DNA from: JACJVV01 sp964581515
GTDB lineage: Archaea; Nanobdellota; Nanobdellia; Woesearchaeales; JACJVV01
Direction of reading: 5' to 3'
Length of the DNA stretch: 64,000 bases
Assembly (NCBI GenBank): GCA_964581515.1
Contig: CAZOOV010000004.1
Coordinates: 116,399-180,398, forward strand
Shown here: one piece after another, positions 8,092 through 15,716 of the stretch
Position numbering within the stretch: position 1 is the first letter of the stretch
Layout of the letters: every line of letters starts with the position of its first letter
Made by a program: the position numbers and the translations under genes
The notes under the pieces: generated by a model
The model's input: only the letters and a program-made list of their open reading frames with translations
Database searches by the model: none
What the model was told of the DNA's origin: nothing

Positions 8092-8760
8092 ATGGACAAC
8101 TTAATACTCTGGATCTTATTCATGTTCATTGATCTTTCTTTAGTCATATTAGCTTTCAAGCTGTTTGGTAAGACTGGCCTATACATAACAATAGCGATGT
8201 CCATAATTTTAGCGAACATCCAAGTAATAAAGATAATCGAGATCTTTGGAATAACAATAACATTGGGCAACATACTTTACGGAAGCATTTTCCTATCGAC
8301 TGACTTATTGTCAGAATTCTATGGAAAGAAGGCAGCAAGAAAAGGAGTATGGATTGGATTTTTTGTGATTATAGTTGCAATGATATATATGCAGATTTCG
8401 CTAATGTTCAAGCCAAGCCCAGATGATTTTATACAGCCACACATGGAAGCAATCTTCTCATTTTTTCCAAGAATCATACTTGCAAGCATGGTAGCTTATC
8501 TTATCAGTCAGATGCATGATGTTTGGGCATACCATTTCTGGAAGAAGAAGACAAAAGGAAAATATTTGTGGGTAAGGAACAATGCATCAACATTAATCAG
8601 TCAGTTGATAGATTCAGTCATCTTCTGCGCAATAGCATTCTTAGGAGTCTTCCCTATGCCCGTATTCTGGCAAATCTTGATAACAACTTATATTTTCAAA
8701 CTGATAGTAGGTGTTGTAGATACGCCGTTTATCTATTTTGCAAAATATATCTCTAAATAA
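8092..8760 (+). CDS. yhhQ: Queuosine precursor transporter, YhhQ/VUT family
   Basis: Six-helix membrane protein of the vitamin-uptake-like family, which imports 7-deazaguanine precursors such as preQ0/preQ1. Diagnostic motifs are LSTDLLSEFYGKKAARK in the first half, and QMHDVWAYHFW and RNNASTLISQLIDS in the second. At 222 residues it has normal length. In archaea this would feed archaeosine or queuosine tRNA modification. It has a separate promoter (TTATATTTTTAAATAATC, upstream of the ATG). No preQ1-type aptamer is seen in the short leader. Confidence 0.9.
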   Translation: MDNLILWILFMFIDLSLVILAFKLFGKTGLYITIAMSIILANIQVIKIIEIFGITITLGNILYGSIFLSTDLLSEFYGKKAARKGVWIGFFVIIVAMIYMQISLMFKPSPDDFIQPHMEAIFSFFPRIILASMVAYLISQMHDVWAYHFWKKKTKGKYLWVRNNASTLISQLIDSVIFCAIAFLGVFPMPVFWQILITTYIFKLIVGVVDTPFIYFAKYISK

Positions 8761-8834
8761 TTCTGATTCATCTCTTGATGATACAAGGATAATGCTTAAA
8801 TTTATATTCTCAAACTCATTCTTATTTATTCACA

Positions 8835-9197
8835 ATGTCAGAAAAAACAGTTTTATTGGGATTTCATGATGAAAGTGTTTTAAGAGCGTACGCTCGACTT
8901 TGCAAGGTATGTGGCTATACACCAACTAAAGTAGATAATCAGGCTGATATGCTTGAAAGGACAACTTCTGAACAATATGATGTATATGTGATGGATATGA
9001 ATCTTGATAATCCTGGTAGAGTAAAGATAGGTCCTGCAATGCAGATATATGAAATTGTAAAGCCAAGGGTGCTTGCAGGTGAAGCAAGATTCCTTGCAGT
9101 TTCAGCTGAAGACAAAGCTGTTGAACTTGCAAAACAAAATGGTCTGCCAGCAGAAGTAAAAGGAACACGCTTTGATTTGACGTCAATTTTAGAGTAA
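8835..9197 (+). CDS. Stand-alone receiver (CheY-like) domain protein
   Basis: The 120 residues fit one response-regulator receiver domain. Key residues are in place: Asp12 in the acidic pocket, phospho-acceptor Asp54 in YVMDMNLD, Ser90 in FLAVSAED (switch Thr/Ser) and Lys109. There is no output domain, and no histidine kinase gene is seen in the window, so the partner is elsewhere or absent. A TATA box (TTTATATT, 8801-8808) is placed for a nearly leaderless transcript. It is a paralogue in fold of the degenerate receiver at 18876. Confidence 0.7.
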   Translation: MSEKTVLLGFHDESVLRAYARLCKVCGYTPTKVDNQADMLERTTSEQYDVYVMDMNLDNPGRVKIGPAMQIYEIVKPRVLAGEARFLAVSAEDKAVELAKQNGLPAEVKGTRFDLTSILE

Positions 9198-9263
9198 GTA
9201 TCAGTATATAATAGACCTAAATACATACAAAGATTTATATTGTAAAAATCATTCTCGATTACT

Positions 9264-10364
9264 ATGAGACTCGACTGGATTTTGCCTGAACCGCTTATGT
9301 TTGCAAGAAGGATAATCAGCGAAGTAACTGGTTATAATGCAGGTATGGAGTGGTTTCAGAATAAACAATTAGTACATAAAGGAATTCTTTCTGAAAAAGA
9401 TTTAGATCCCTTCCAAGAATTAGAAGTTCTTGCAACTCAAGATAGAGCAAAAGTGATGGAGACTATCCAAAAGATCACAGACAGATATGACAGTGACGTA
9501 GATGCATTCACTTCAGATTATCCTAAATTTTCAGATACTGTCTGGCAGGGTTTTAGGAAGACAAGTGGGAAAGTGGCTAGTTTTCCGACATTGGCAGAAA
9601 CAATGAAGATGAAGACAAAAGATGGTATTCCAGAAAATGTTAGAAAAGAAGTCCTTGATAGGTTCATTGAATTGCTTGGCAGTGATGATACTCTCTGCAA
9701 GGAATATAATGCTTATTTGAATGGCTTTAGTGATAGTGAGGATGCAACAGTTTTGCAGGATTTGCTCAAGCATGACCCTGATTATATGTTTGGATTAGGA
9801 AGATATGTTTTTGATATGACTGATGGCAGACCAATGACTTGTTTTTGGGACTTAAGACAAGAGACTCTTCCTAAATTCAATTTTCTTATATATCAAACAC
9901 CAGTTTCAGATATGGCTAGTACAGTCCAGGAAGAGATTGACCAATATGACAAGGACCATCCTGATTGTGTCTTTCCTGGTTTTGAAGAGACTGATGACCA
10001 TGTATCTTATTATCTTAACAATTTCTTCATGTCAGTAGCTAGAATAAAAGGAAGAAGAAAACTTGATCCTTATTTTGAGTTAGATAAAGGAGATACTCCT
10101 TTTAGTGAGTTAATAGGAGAAGGCGATTCAGGATCTCCTAAACCGAGCGAGCTATATCTTGGAAGAACACCTAGACAGATGCGTTCAGATATAGATAAAG
10201 CAACGAGGAAATGTGCTGTTGATGTTTCAGCTATCGGAGCGATGGTGGAAGACAGCCATGAACACCAAAGACCAGTACCTATGAAACAGATTGCGCAGAT
10301 GGTATTGCCAGCATACATACATTTGAGAGCAATGGGATATGAAAAGCATGATTTGACTCCTTGA
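9264..10364 (+). CDS. Hypothetical soluble helical protein
   Basis: 366 residues with no recognised family, no signal peptide and no membrane segment. The first 140 residues are predicted helical and charged; a short aromatic region (GLGRYVFDMTDGRPMTCFWDLRQ) lies in the middle. The promoter ATTTATAT (9233-9240) is followed by AAAATCATTCTCG. The same 13-mer occurs at the same distance from the ATG at 11375, which suggests shared control. Codon use matches neighbouring genes, so it is a real resident gene. Confidence 0.6.
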   Translation: MRLDWILPEPLMFARRIISEVTGYNAGMEWFQNKQLVHKGILSEKDLDPFQELEVLATQDRAKVMETIQKITDRYDSDVDAFTSDYPKFSDTVWQGFRKTSGKVASFPTLAETMKMKTKDGIPENVRKEVLDRFIELLGSDDTLCKEYNAYLNGFSDSEDATVLQDLLKHDPDYMFGLGRYVFDMTDGRPMTCFWDLRQETLPKFNFLIYQTPVSDMASTVQEEIDQYDKDHPDCVFPGFEETDDHVSYYLNNFFMSVARIKGRRKLDPYFELDKGDTPFSELIGEGDSGSPKPSELYLGRTPRQMRSDIDKATRKCAVDVSAIGAMVEDSHEHQRPVPMKQIAQMVLPAYIHLRAMGYEKHDLTP

Positions 10365-10436
10365 AACAACTCTTTGAAACATATTTATCTATTATATTAA
10401 TCTTTATAAAATTCAAAGGCATATCGTTAATTGAAA

Positions 10437-10916
10437 ATGCGCCAGACAAATTATGATAAACTAGACGATGAACAGCGTGATATTTTAGATCAGGCATTCG
10501 AAGCATTGTCAAATGCATACAATCCTTATTCTAAATTTTCAGTTGGTGCTGCAGTACTCACAAGTTGCGGCGAAGTAATAACGGGAGTAAATGTTGAGAA
10601 CGCATCTTATGGTCTTACAGTCTGTGCAGAAAGAGTAGCAATATTTCGTGCAGTAGCTGAAGGTTACAGAGGATTTGACAAGCTTGCAGTGATTGGAAAA
10701 GGAGAAAACCATGATGTTGAGGATGTTACAGGTCCATGTGGCGCGTGCAGACAAGTCATATATGAATTCTCCCAACTTTCTGAAAGCCCTATAGAAGTGA
10801 TAATGTCAAATACAAAGATGGACAAGGTAGATGTTGCAACAATAGATGAGCTTGTTCCTATAGCTTTTGGTCCTCGAGATGTTGGAGTTAATCTTGTTCC
10901 ATATCGTAATTCTTAA
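10437..10916 (+). CDS. cdd: Cytidine deaminase
   Basis: Deaminates (deoxy)cytidine to (deoxy)uridine in pyrimidine salvage. Zinc ligands and catalytic Glu are all present: C63 and E65 in TVCAER, C101 and C104 in GPCGACRQ. The substrate loop NPYSKFSVGAA and NVENASYG are also intact. At about 159 residues it is the short tetrameric form with a 25-residue C-terminal extra. The ATG at 10437 is preferred to the TTG at 10431, because the TATA box CTTTATAAAA (about 10402-10411) would start the transcript at about 10432. Confidence 0.94.
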   Translation: MRQTNYDKLDDEQRDILDQAFEALSNAYNPYSKFSVGAAVLTSCGEVITGVNVENASYGLTVCAERVAIFRAVAEGYRGFDKLAVIGKGENHDVEDVTGPCGACRQVIYEFSQLSESPIEVIMSNTKMDKVDVATIDELVPIAFGPRDVGVNLVPYRNS

Positions 10917-10930
10917 TAATTATTTGATTA

Positions 10931-11287
10931 TTAGATTCCAAAATAATTCATATCAACCCTGTCATATCTGCTTCTGCTTGCAAAATAACCTCCTCGCGTC
11001 ACATCATCTTCTTGCGGATTCACAAGTGCATGAAATCTTTCTTTGCTTAAATATACATCATACTGCGTCCTGTATTCAGGCCCACAGTCAGGTGGTATTG
11101 CTTCGATATGAAATCCCGGTTCTTCAAGAAATCCCTGTTCAGGATCTTCATCAACAATATGCAGGATGAATCTTGGTTTTTTCCATCGTTGCATAATACA
11201 TTCAAGCTCTCCTTTCTCTTCAAGAATTGCCTTATCTGCTTTATTCAAAGATACGACAAGACCACTGCCTCCAAAACCTGCCCTCAT
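10931..11287 (-). CDS. Hypothetical protein
   Basis: 118 residues, no known family. It has a Gly-rich start (RAGFGGSGLVVS), a helical middle and a charged C-terminal part with many Tyr and Arg. It is convergent with cdd (15 bases apart). A TATA box (AATATATTTAAG on the minus strand, about 11310-11322) is suitably placed. Resembles small soluble single-domain proteins; no function can be assigned. Confidence 0.5.
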   Translation of the reverse strand: MRAGFGGSGLVVSLNKADKAILEEKGELECIMQRWKKPRFILHIVDEDPEQGFLEEPGFHIEAIPPDCGPEYRTQYDVYLSKERFHALVNPQEDDVTRGGYFASRSRYDRVDMNYFGI

Positions 11288-11374
11288 ATGCTTTTCTTGA
11301 ATATTTGAACTTAAATATATTATTGTGATGCACTCTCAGGTAGGTTTTTAAACCCAAAATCATTCTCGTCAATC

Positions 11375-12301
11375 ATGGGGAAAGGAGTCTGTTTGAAAAG
11401 ATCAGAACTAGAGGGTCTGCTTCTGAATAAGAATGCATTCTCATTGCTTGAAGATGTGCTTAAAAGAGATAATGAGCTTGAAGATGAGATAAGATATAAA
11501 TATAGCGATTATGGCAAGTTTGTTTCAAAAGCCCGCTTGAAAGAACTCTTAAAAGAAGTAAAACCTGAAGTAGATGATTTTCTTGGTATCTCTGATATGC
11601 CTACTCCTAGTATTGTAACATCAAACTGTAATGCACTATTACTTCCTCTGCTTAGGCTTCCTACACTTCCTTTGGCATTTTATGGTGGTGCTCATTTTTT
11701 TGGTGGAGGTCTAGGTCTCTTACTTGTAAAAGGCGATATTTTGTCTGATTTTGCTTCTGTTGGTCTTGGACTTACAGCACTAATTGGTGCAGGGATATGG
11801 GAGCAGGCAGTTAATCCCGATCCAGATACTTACAATCCTTTTGGTCATAGGGTTGCTATAGGAAGAGCTCATGAAGAAGAAGCTTCTGTGACTATTGCTC
11901 ATGAATATGCACATCATGTTCAAAAGAAAAAGTGGGGATCAAAATCATTTGATATACGTTATTCTTCTTTCTTTGAAGGATTTTGTCGTGGGGTAGAAAG
12001 AAATACTGCAAAGAAACGTTATGAAGAGCATAATAATGCAAGGGCTCTAAAGGATCACTTTACAAGGCATATTCCTGAGATAAAGGTGGTCTACAATTGG
12101 ATGTGTGAATGTCTTGGCAAATATCCAGACAGGAAGGCAATGCAGTATGTCCCTTATGGTCATACAAGGGGAAAATGGTTATGGAAAGCACCATGCAATC
12201 ATGCTCTTGGAAATGCAGCTCTTTATCTATATGAATCAACTCAAGGCACAAGAATATATAAGGATATTCTAAAGGGAGACTTTGCTTTTAAGCCTCTATA
12301 A
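11375..12301 (+). CDS. Putative membrane-associated zinc metallopeptidase
   Basis: 308 residues. A zincin motif HEYAH (176-180) is followed 20 residues later by FFEGFCRGVER, whose Glu201 is a likely third zinc ligand. Residues 85-145 hold two hydrophobic segments (LLLPLLRLPTLPLAFYGG; a Gly/Leu-rich stretch). The HExxH and EGF arrangement is shared with the gene at 21530, so both may belong to one uncharacterised family. The promoter TTTTTAAA (11345-11352) and initiator 13-mer are shared with the gene at 9264. Activity is inferred from the motif alone. Confidence 0.6.
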   Translation: MGKGVCLKRSELEGLLLNKNAFSLLEDVLKRDNELEDEIRYKYSDYGKFVSKARLKELLKEVKPEVDDFLGISDMPTPSIVTSNCNALLLPLLRLPTLPLAFYGGAHFFGGGLGLLLVKGDILSDFASVGLGLTALIGAGIWEQAVNPDPDTYNPFGHRVAIGRAHEEEASVTIAHEYAHHVQKKKWGSKSFDIRYSSFFEGFCRGVERNTAKKRYEEHNNARALKDHFTRHIPEIKVVYNWMCECLGKYPDRKAMQYVPYGHTRGKWLWKAPCNHALGNAALYLYESTQGTRIYKDILKGDFAFKPL

Positions 12302-12329
12302 GCTCATTTTGAACTTATTCCAAGCATGA

Positions 12330-12541
12330 TTTGAACCTATTTCAGGTTAAATTTCAGCTCATTTTAACACATTCTAACCTAATTTAAACCTGTTTTAACC
12401 TATAAAGCAATGTTTTATAAAGAGGAGCCGTATCCTTCGTATATTATTGAAGACAAACCACATTCTTATCAAAACTTGTTTTGAGTAGAAATTTTGGATG
12501 TTTTTGGTAATAAAATAAACAAACATTGAGGTTTTAACAAA
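12330..12541 (+). promoter_or_regulatory. Cold-shock gene control region and long leader
   Basis: Three AACCT pentamers (12376-12380, 12387-12391, 12397-12401) are spaced 11 and 10 bases apart, one per DNA turn. They lie directly before a TATA box TTTTATAAAG (12413-12422). A fourth copy (12334-12338) and an inverted one (AGGTT, 12344-12348) lie farther up. The predicted start near 12442 gives a leader of about 100 bases, unusual here. The leader holds a perfect inverted repeat TCAAAAC-TT-GTTTTGA (12469-12484). Confidence 0.5.
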
Positions 12542-12739
12542 ATGAAAGGAAATGTAAAATTTTTTAACGAAGGCAAAGGCTTTGGCTTTATTGCTGGCGA
12601 AGATGGTAAAGAGTATTTCGTACACCAGACCGGATTAAATGAAGGTGTTGTAATACGTGAAAACGATGCTGTTACATTTGATGTAGAAGAAGGCGATCGT
12701 GGACCAAAAGCTGGTAATGTTTCATTAGATGCTGAGTAA
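12542..12739 (+). CDS. Cold-shock domain protein (CspA-like)
   Basis: A single 65-residue cold-shock domain that binds single-stranded RNA and DNA and acts as an RNA chaperone. RNP1 is GKGFGFI and RNP2 is EYFVHQTG; the ends KGNVKFFN and GPKAGNVS are typical. Unlike most genes in the window it has a long leader (about 100 bases), which recalls the leader-controlled csp genes of bacteria. A T-rich terminator follows at 12784-12809. CSD proteins are patchy in archaea and often came from bacteria. Confidence 0.95.
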   Translation: MKGNVKFFNEGKGFGFIAGEDGKEYFVHQTGLNEGVVIRENDAVTFDVEEGDRGPKAGNVSLDAE

Positions 12740-12783
12740 ATCGGACTCTATAGACATTACAAAAGGAATAAAATTCTAAATAT

Positions 12784-12809
12784 TTATTTTTTTTAACTTT
12801 CTTTTTTTT
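12784..12809 (+). terminator. Poly-T terminator after the cold-shock gene
   Basis: Two T-runs (eight T at about 12787-12794 and eight T at 12802-12809) stand 45-70 bases after the stop codon, without a strong stem. This is the usual archaeal U-tract type. Confidence 0.6.
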
Positions 12810-12827
12810 GATAAGAACTAGAGATAT

Positions 12828-13133
12828 CTATCCGCCAAAGTTTGCCATTCTTCTGCTATTTGCAACTTCTTCATTCATATAACTCTCTTTTGCTAAAGGC
12901 GGTACAAAATTATCTGGAAGCGTATTTTTTGTCATTGTTCCATTTCTTGAGAATTCTTCTGGTCCTTCTGAAGCAATAGTTCCAACACTTCCAGCTACAC
13001 TTCCATAATATCTAGAAGGCATATGGAGTTCTCTTGGTTCAGGTATATCAAAATGTGCCCATCCTCTTAATTCTACTTTAGGAGTCCAGTTTACAAGCGA
13101 AGCATCAATGTCATATGTATCTACATTGAACAC
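12828..13133 (-). CDS. Hypothetical protein
   Basis: 101 residues starting at a GTG. No family is recognised. The composition (Trp/Arg/Pro-containing segments such as RGWAHFDIPEPRELHMPSRY) looks like a real protein rather than a chance frame. The start overlaps the opposite-strand ORF at 13108 by 26 bases unless that one starts at 13156. No clear TATA box is seen, so confidence is moderate. Confidence 0.4.
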   Translation of the reverse strand: MFNVDTYDIDASLVNWTPKVELRGWAHFDIPEPRELHMPSRYYGSVAGSVGTIASEGPEEFSRNGTMTKNTLPDNFVPPLAKESYMNEEVANSRRMANFGG

Positions 13134-13302
13134 TTATCTTTCACACACAGATGTGATGGGGAGCAGAGTGGAAAGATCAGTTGTATCATCTGCGATAGAG
13201 AGCATGATCGAAGATGAAATCTCAAGCCAGATTGTTATGAACACAGCAGTCATGGCAGCAGTTATAGCATCTACAACTGTAACAACAACTTCTTCAAGTT
13301 AA
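13108..13302 (+). CDS. Small hypothetical protein with hydrophobic C-terminal helix
   Basis: 64 residues, or 48 if translation begins at the ATG at 13156, which would remove the overlap with the opposite-strand gene. The C-terminal third (IVMNTAVMAAVIASTTVTT) could be a membrane helix. Its stop codon is one base before the start of the next gene, suggesting co-translation with 13304 and 13840. No family is recognised. Confidence 0.4.
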   Translation: MSYVSTLNTYLSHTDVMGSRVERSVVSSAIESMIEDEISSQIVMNTAVMAAVIASTTVTTTSSS

Positions 13303-13303
13303 A

Positions 13304-13843
13304 ATGATTGAAAGAATCAGACTGTACGAAGACCTGGGAAACTTTCTCAATGCTTTAGATGGTGTCTCTCTTGACAGATACAGGGTAGGTCCTGCACCAA
13401 GTTCTGACACTTATACTTTGTTCCATGATTATGCTGTTAAGATTGACATGAAGAAAGGAGGTTGGAAAAGCCTCTGGAATGTTGTACCAGCAATCACTTT
13501 AAATGCTCTTGCAGAGAATATTGAATCCCAGTTTAAATTGAAACCTGAATCTATAAAAGATAGTAATGCAATTGTACACTTAGGTCCTAAGGATGAAGAA
13601 GTTCTTGTCCAACAGATTGCATATCAGACTGAAATAGAACAGCAGTTGACAGTCAAAGGACATGATTATGATAAGCTTTTGGAATATATCATTATAAGGA
13701 CAAATGTATCATTTCCTACAATCCATGCTTCATTTTATAGGATAGATCCAGACACAATGCCTAATGAACTTCTTGATGTATGGGTTAGGCTGAACAAGAA
13801 AGGAAATTCTTTCGAGCAATACCTAGAACAATTGAAAAAATGA
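13304..13843 (+). CDS. Hypothetical protein, partner of the papain-fold-like gene
   Basis: 179 residues, no recognised family; a mixed alpha/beta protein without signal peptide. It starts one base after the preceding stop and its own stop overlaps the next start (ATGA), so it is part of a tight three-gene unit. The partner gene has a Cys-His-Asp set, so this protein could be its substrate, inhibitor or subunit; that is speculation from context. Confidence 0.5.
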   Translation: MIERIRLYEDLGNFLNALDGVSLDRYRVGPAPSSDTYTLFHDYAVKIDMKKGGWKSLWNVVPAITLNALAENIESQFKLKPESIKDSNAIVHLGPKDEEVLVQQIAYQTEIEQQLTVKGHDYDKLLEYIIIRTNVSFPTIHASFYRIDPDTMPNELLDVWVRLNKKGNSFEQYLEQLKK

Positions 13844-14343
13844 TAATCACGAAAGCATCTCTTAAAGAATCAGTAGAAGATCTTCTTCTAGAGATATTGG
13901 TGAGCAAGACCAATGGCCAGCTTAGATGTCATGAGATTGCAAGACTTTTCAAGACTGGACTGACAAAAGAAGGTTATGAAGGCGTAGTTGTAAAAGATGG
14001 GGTAGCAGTCTACAATCATGATTATCTTCAGGCTATGACTTTTAAATTTCTTACAGATTTTGATCCTGATATTGATCTTAGTGAAATTGTTGGTCCTAGC
14101 AAAACCCACAAAGATGTTTCATACTTTCATTCATGGTGTGAGGTAGGTGATTATGTTATCGACCACCATAATGCCCTTAAGCAGGATGAGAATACTATCC
14201 ATCAGAGATTCACAATTGTTGAGAAAAAGCAGGACTTGGTTGGTAAAGTAACTTATGATCCTTGTGGAAAACGTTACAGAGTTCTTGGAATGAATTTCCT
14301 TTATGTGCCTCCTCGTTTTGTAACAAGGGTTATGGCTGATTGA
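13840..14343 (+). CDS. Putative Cys-His-Asp (transglutaminase/papain-like fold) protein
   Basis: 167 residues, no family recognised at sequence level. A Cys at the start of a helix (QLRC30HEIARLF) followed by FHSWCEVGDYVIDHH (His97, Asp108) matches the order and spacing of the transglutaminase-like Cys-His-Asp triad (C...HAWxE...xxID). This suggests a small intracellular protease, amidase or acyltransferase. The start overlaps the previous stop (ATGA). The end overlaps the convergent Nudix gene by 14 bases. Confidence 0.45.
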   Translation: MIITKASLKESVEDLLLEILVSKTNGQLRCHEIARLFKTGLTKEGYEGVVVKDGVAVYNHDYLQAMTFKFLTDFDPDIDLSEIVGPSKTHKDVSYFHSWCEVGDYVIDHHNALKQDENTIHQRFTIVEKKQDLVGKVTYDPCGKRYRVLGMNFLYVPPRFVTRVMAD

Positions 14344-14707
14344 AATGTTTTTTGACAACCAGAGCAAGATCTAAACTACTCATTTCTTCTTTAGAAATCC
14401 ATTTGTATTCTGTATGGTCCTTGCTCAATCCTATTTCTCCATGAAACGAATTAACAGAAAAAATCCTGAAATGTATCTGCTTGCCATGCTCTTCATGTTC
14501 AATCTCATTAATAACTTCACCAGGTTCAATCCTCATGCAAGTTTCTTCAAGAACCTCTCTCATTACACAATCTTTTATGTCCTCTCCAGGCTCAAGCTTT
14601 CCTCCTGCAAAGTCCCATTTGCTTGGAAAGAATCGAGAGTCAGGCTTTCTCTTAAGAAGAAGATATTTACCTTCTTTTTCTATCAATGCCTTTATTACTT
14701 CTATCAT
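14330..14707 (-). CDS. Nudix hydrolase, MutT-like
   Basis: 125 residues, one Nudix domain. The box is G-x5-E-x7-REVLEET followed by CM where the consensus has GU, so the usual Gly is replaced by Cys; the metal-binding Glu residues remain. The WDFAGGKLEPGE entry strand is typical of MutT/NudA-type enzymes that clean oxidised nucleotides. The substrate cannot be fixed from sequence. Confidence 0.8.
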   Translation of the reverse strand: MIEVIKALIEKEGKYLLLKRKPDSRFFPSKWDFAGGKLEPGEDIKDCVMREVLEETCMRIEPGEVINEIEHEEHGKQIHFRIFSVNSFHGEIGLSKDHTEYKWISKEEMSSLDLALVVKKHFNQP

Positions 14708-14787
14708 TTTTAACTTATTCGTCTGTGTTATATTAAAACATTTCTATTGAGTGCAAGTAAAAAGTCAGCTTTTCTCTTTGAAAACTG

Positions 14788-15195
14788 TCATAAATCTTTC
14801 TCATAAGCTTTGATTGCATCTTCTATCTGCTTCTTCTTATTCCTGTATTGTTCAGGCATATAGCCAAGTGCGTCTCCATAGTTCAAGAGATCATCTGCAG
14901 TTATGCTGTCTATGCTTCTCTGTTCAAGAAGAGGCAACCTCTCTCTGAGTAATGTATCTTCCAGTCCTTGGATTTTTCCATCTTTGTCTACATCTGCAAG
15001 CTCTGTAAGGTATATGAATCTATCATAGGTTTTCTCAGCTTTCTTACAGCTCCAGTCATATGATGCTTTTGCTCCAAGAAGTATGCCTGCAAATATTCCT
15101 ACAGCTGTTACAGCAGCTGCTGTTGCAATCATTGCATTTTTTGTTTTTTCCCCACTGCATACATTGATTGTCCTTGTCAAATATGTTCTTGTCAT
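14788..15195 (-). CDS. Membrane-anchored protein with EF-hand-like loop
   Basis: 135 residues: a short N terminus, one Ala-rich membrane helix (about residues 20-46), then a soluble helical domain. That domain contains a calcium-type loop (DVDKDGKIQGLED) near residue 70 and a charged coiled C terminus. The Shine-Dalgarno GGAGGGG lies 5-6 bases before the ATG. It is divergent from the regulator at 15327 and shares the dyad-containing control region, so it is a likely target of that regulator. Confidence 0.6.
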   Translation of the reverse strand: MTRTYLTRTINVCSGEKTKNAMIATAAAVTAVGIFAGILLGAKASYDWSCKKAEKTYDRFIYLTELADVDKDGKIQGLEDTLLRERLPLLEQRSIDSITADDLLNYGDALGYMPEQYRNKKKQIEDAIKAYEKDL

Positions 15196-15227
15196 TTTAC
15201 CCCTCCATTTATCTATGTTTATCTGTT

Positions 15228-15295
15228 ATTTCGGTATTTCTATGAAAATCGAAATGAATATATAAACATTTCGGTATTTCTATATTAATCGAAAC
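15228..15295. promoter_or_regulatory. Two dyad operators 40 bases apart in a divergent promoter
   Basis: Two 28-base copies (15228-15255 and 15268-15295) share ATTTCGGTATTTCTAT and end in ATCGAAA. Each is a partial palindrome with outer arms TTTCG and CGAAA. The 40-base spacing puts both on one face of the helix. Between them lies AATATATAAAC, a TATA box usable by the leftward gene. The TATA box of the regulator (TTTTATATAG, 15296-15305) directly abuts copy 2, and its ATG follows at 15327. Confidence 0.65.
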
Positions 15296-15326
15296 TTTTA
15301 TATAGTAATCTCTAGTAAAGCCTGCT

Positions 15327-15716
15327 ATGGCAACAGTATTACCACCTCATGTATTTGACGCGATGGTACACAAAGCATTCTCTTCTGCAGTCAGGAAGCA
15401 AATACTACTTGTGATATCAAAAAAACCGAAATATCTTTCTGAGATAGCACAGGAGGTAAGTAAAAAGCCCCAGACTATTGATTTTCATCTGAAGGTGCTT
15501 ACTGAACTTGACTTAATAGAAACTAACTGGATAGAAGGCAAGAAATATTTCTCAATCAAAGATAAGAATATAATTAAATTTCTCAAAGACAATAAACCAA
15601 TGGTGCCTCACTTCAATGGCAAGCCACCTCATGAGATAGTTGCAGAGGCTATGACAGAGATAACTAAAAGGCTTGACAATATAGACAAAAGACTTGCAAA
15701 ACTAGAGAAGAAATGA
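15327..15716 (+). CDS. ArsR-like winged-helix regulator with C-terminal coiled coil
   Basis: 129 residues. The winged helix covers about 10-85 (LSEIAQEVSKKPQTIDFHLK is the recognition region), followed by a Pro-rich linker and a short coiled coil (TEITKRLDNIDKRLAKLEKK) that probably dimerises. There are no Cys ligands, so it is not an obvious metal sensor. Two dyads flank its promoter and suggest autoregulation. It overlaps the TolB-like lipoprotein gene (ATGA), so the lipoprotein and following membrane gene are probably under its control. Confidence 0.75.
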   Translation: MATVLPPHVFDAMVHKAFSSAVRKQILLVISKKPKYLSEIAQEVSKKPQTIDFHLKVLTELDLIETNWIEGKKYFSIKDKNIIKFLKDNKPMVPHFNGKPPHEIVAEAMTEITKRLDNIDKRLAKLEKK

